Shown here in pieces: positions 31,440-32,612 of a DNA stretch of 32,612 bases. This DNA is from Lapillicoccus sp. (GTDB lineage: Bacteria > Actinomycetota > Actinomycetes > Actinomycetales > Dermatophilaceae): the NCBI RefSeq assembly GCF_025353065.1, contig NZ_JANXRJ010000181.1, positions 1 to 32,612 on the forward strand. Reading direction: 5' to 3'. The position numbers and the translations under genes are program-made. The notes beneath the pieces were generated by a model. That model had not been told where the DNA came from and did not search any database. It was given only the letters and a program-made list of their open reading frames with translations. Position 1 is the first letter of the stretch. Every line of letters begins with the position of its first letter.

Positions 31440-32033
31440 TCAGGCTGTGGCAGAGTCGAATGCGGGTCCGAGGGCGGTGCGCAGGCCGATCAGACCCTGA
31501 CGGATGCGGGTCTTGGCGGTGCCCAACGGGATGCCGAGCCGGTCGGCGACCTCCGTGTGGGTGAGGCCACCGAAGTAGGCCAGGACGAGGGCCTGACGCT
31601 GGCCTTCGACCAGACCCGCCAACGCGGTGGTCACCCGCACACCGTCCGCGGAGGAGGTCGCTGCCTCGGCCGTGACGTCGTAGGCGACCTCGTGGCTCGA
31701 GTCCACGTATCGGGTGTCGCGTCGGCCGGAGGCCTCGGCGGAGCGGACGCGGTCGACGGCCTTCCGGTGGGCGATGGTCATCGTCCAGGCGAGGGGCGAG
31801 CCGCGCTCGGGGTCGAATCGGCCTGCGGTGCGCCAGATCTCGAGCAGCACCTCCTGGCAGACCTCCTCGGCCTGGGCGCGGTCACGCAGGATGCGCAGGA
31901 CGAGACCGAAGAGGCGTGGCGCCACAGCGTCGTGGAGCTCGGCGAAGGCCGGCTGGTCGCCGGCGGCAGATCTCGCTAGCAGGTCGGCAAGACCCTCGGA
32001 TGGTCGGGTGCCGACGTGGGTGGGGACAGACAT
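31440..32033 (-). CDS. sigK: ECF RNA polymerase sigma factor, SigK-like
   Basis: A 197-aa group 4 sigma factor. Region 2 is at about residues 25-95 (AFAELHDAVAPRLFGLVLRILRDRAQAEEVCQEVLLEIWRTAGRF, then GSPLAWTMTIAHRKAVDRVRS). Region 4 is at about 130-190 (LVEGQRQALVLAYFGGLTHTEVADRLGIPLGTAKTRIRQGL, a helix-turn-helix). The pattern and length match SigK. The start is ATG 32033 with TGAGGAG 6 nt upstream. SigK is normally controlled by the anti-sigma RskA; no such gene is adjacent on either side, so the partner, if any, lies elsewhere. Candidate targets are the secreted/DUF4331 genes downstream of it (inference). Confidence 0.85.
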   Translation of the reverse strand: MSVPTHVGTRPSEGLADLLARSAAGDQPAFAELHDAVAPRLFGLVLRILRDRAQAEEVCQEVLLEIWRTAGRFDPERGSPLAWTMTIAHRKAVDRVRSAEASGRRDTRYVDSSHEVAYDVTAEAATSSADGVRVTTALAGLVEGQRQALVLAYFGGLTHTEVADRLGIPLGTAKTRIRQGLIGLRTALGPAFDSATA

Positions 32034-32195
32034 GGGGGACTCCTCAGAGGGCGGAGACCCAAGCGTTGCGGAGGCCGACCGCCGACTACGATGGCCTGAA
32101 CGGTCGCCGGAGTCGTCCGTTCGGCCATTCTTCGACGGCCGACCATCGGGCCTCGGCCCGACGGGCAACTGCGGTGGGCACGCCCCTGGGGATGC

Positions 32196-32612
32196 TCAGC
32201 TCAACCGGGTCGACGACGTCCCGCCGTCGACATCGAGGATCGCGCCGTGGATCATCGCCGCCCGGTCCGAGACGAGGAAGGCCACGCCGTCGGCGATGTC
32301 CTGCGGCCGCACGACGACACCGGCCGGCGTTCCCGCGGTCATCACGTCGAGGACCGCGCGCGACGACTCGTTGCCGGGAGTGAGGGTGGCACCGGGTGCG
32401 ACGGTGTTGACGCGGACCCCGCGAGGTCCGTATTCGGCCGCCCAGGTGCGGGTGAGCTGTTCGGTGGCCGCCTTGGTCGCCGAATACATCGCGGCATACG
32501 GGACGCCGACCCGGGCCATCCACCACCCGATGTTGACGATGGCGCCGGACCCACGCTGTGCCATGGCGGGTGCTACGGCCGCGACGAGGACGGGTGGCGC
32601 GCGCACGTTGAC
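32196..32612 (-). CDS. Short-chain dehydrogenase/reductase, 5'-truncated at the window edge
   Basis: The C-terminal 138 residues of an SDR; the start lies beyond 32612. The active-site YSATK is present (Tyr and Lys in Y-x3-K), and so are NTVAPGATLTPGN (substrate loop) and DIADGVAFLVSDRAAMIHGAILDVDGG (C-terminal strand), typical of classical SDRs. The catalytic serine, expected 13 residues before the Tyr in VNIGSWMA-like contexts, is Trp (IVNIGWWMARVG). A single TCG-to-TGG change would explain it. The protein may be catalytically impaired. It reads away from sigK's promoter region, with 162 nt between, where I see nothing else. Confidence 0.75.
   Translation of the reverse strand, partial: VNVRAPPVLVAAVAPAMAQRGSGAIVNIGWWMARVGVPYAAMYSATKAATEQLTRTWAAEYGPRGVRVNTVAPGATLTPGNESSRAVLDVMTAGTPAGVVVRPQDIADGVAFLVSDRAAMIHGAILDVDGGTSSTRLS

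Noticed and set aside
1-32612. CRISPR arrays, tRNA, rRNA, transposases, prophage genes
   Set aside because: I looked for spaced direct repeats, cloverleaf elements and recombinase motifs and found none that hold up; the tandem repeats present are short and contiguous, without spacers.

Overview
This window looks like chromosome from a high-GC (about 70% by eye) actinobacterium. An Intrasporangiaceae-like member of the Micrococcales is my best guess. The evidence is GTG starts, frequent 4-nt ATGA/GTGA gene overlaps, almost exclusive G/C at third codon positions, and families typical of Actinobacteria: WS/DGAT, GAF-ANTAR, many universal stress proteins, and a SigK-like ECF factor. I see no rRNA, tRNA, CRISPR array, transposase or phage gene.

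Layout. 1-1971: a near-perfect palindrome, an FAD amine-oxidase/phytoene-dehydrogenase-like oxidoreductase, and the decayed N-terminus of an acyl-CoA ligase. 1972-7614: a cation/proton exchanger-like membrane protein, a DoxX-type membrane protein, a geranylgeranyl-reductase-family flavoprotein and a divergent AceE-like (pyruvate dehydrogenase E1/transketolase) enzyme. 7645-16380, minus strand: a complete respiratory nitrate reductase operon, narK - hemerythrin - narG - narH - narJ - narI. narG carries an apparent 1-nt frameshift near its start. 16547-18615: a triple-BON protein and a wax ester synthase/diacylglycerol acyltransferase (WS/DGAT), divergent from narK. 18536-27874: a stress island with three canonical-type USP genes or tandem USPs in two operons, a USP with SPFH/stomatin, a separate tandem USP, two degenerate USP paralogues, a CYTH-CHAD protein, a His-tailed small protein, a GAF-ANTAR regulator, a ribosome hibernation factor and a PRC-barrel protein. 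28138-31337: a secreted triple-repeat protein, a small Tat-signal protein and a DUF4331 protein, closed by a 21-bp perfect hairpin. 31440-32612, minus strand: a SigK-like ECF sigma factor and the 3' part of a short-chain dehydrogenase that runs off the window.

How it fits together. Eight transcription units carry a 14-bp upstream motif resembling the mycobacterial DosR/DevR box (GGGAC-N4-GTCCC). Each is followed after 22-24 nt by a NANNNT -10-like hexamer. The units are doxX, narK-narGHJI, BON-WS/DGAT, USP-like1-USP, CYTH-CHAD, USP-SPFH, hpf-PRC and USP-like2-USP. In five of the eight the start codon lies 34-36 nt from the box, which predicts leaderless mRNAs. Nitrate respiration, storage-lipid synthesis, ribosome hibernation and USPs are the same functions DosR controls in Mycobacterium tuberculosis, so I read much of the window as a hypoxia/dormancy regulon island. 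The regulator itself is not here.

A second unexpected signal is the octamer GTATGCCG/CGGCATAC, seen 25 times in 32.6 kb against about one expected from base composition. It occurs in all contexts and reading frames.
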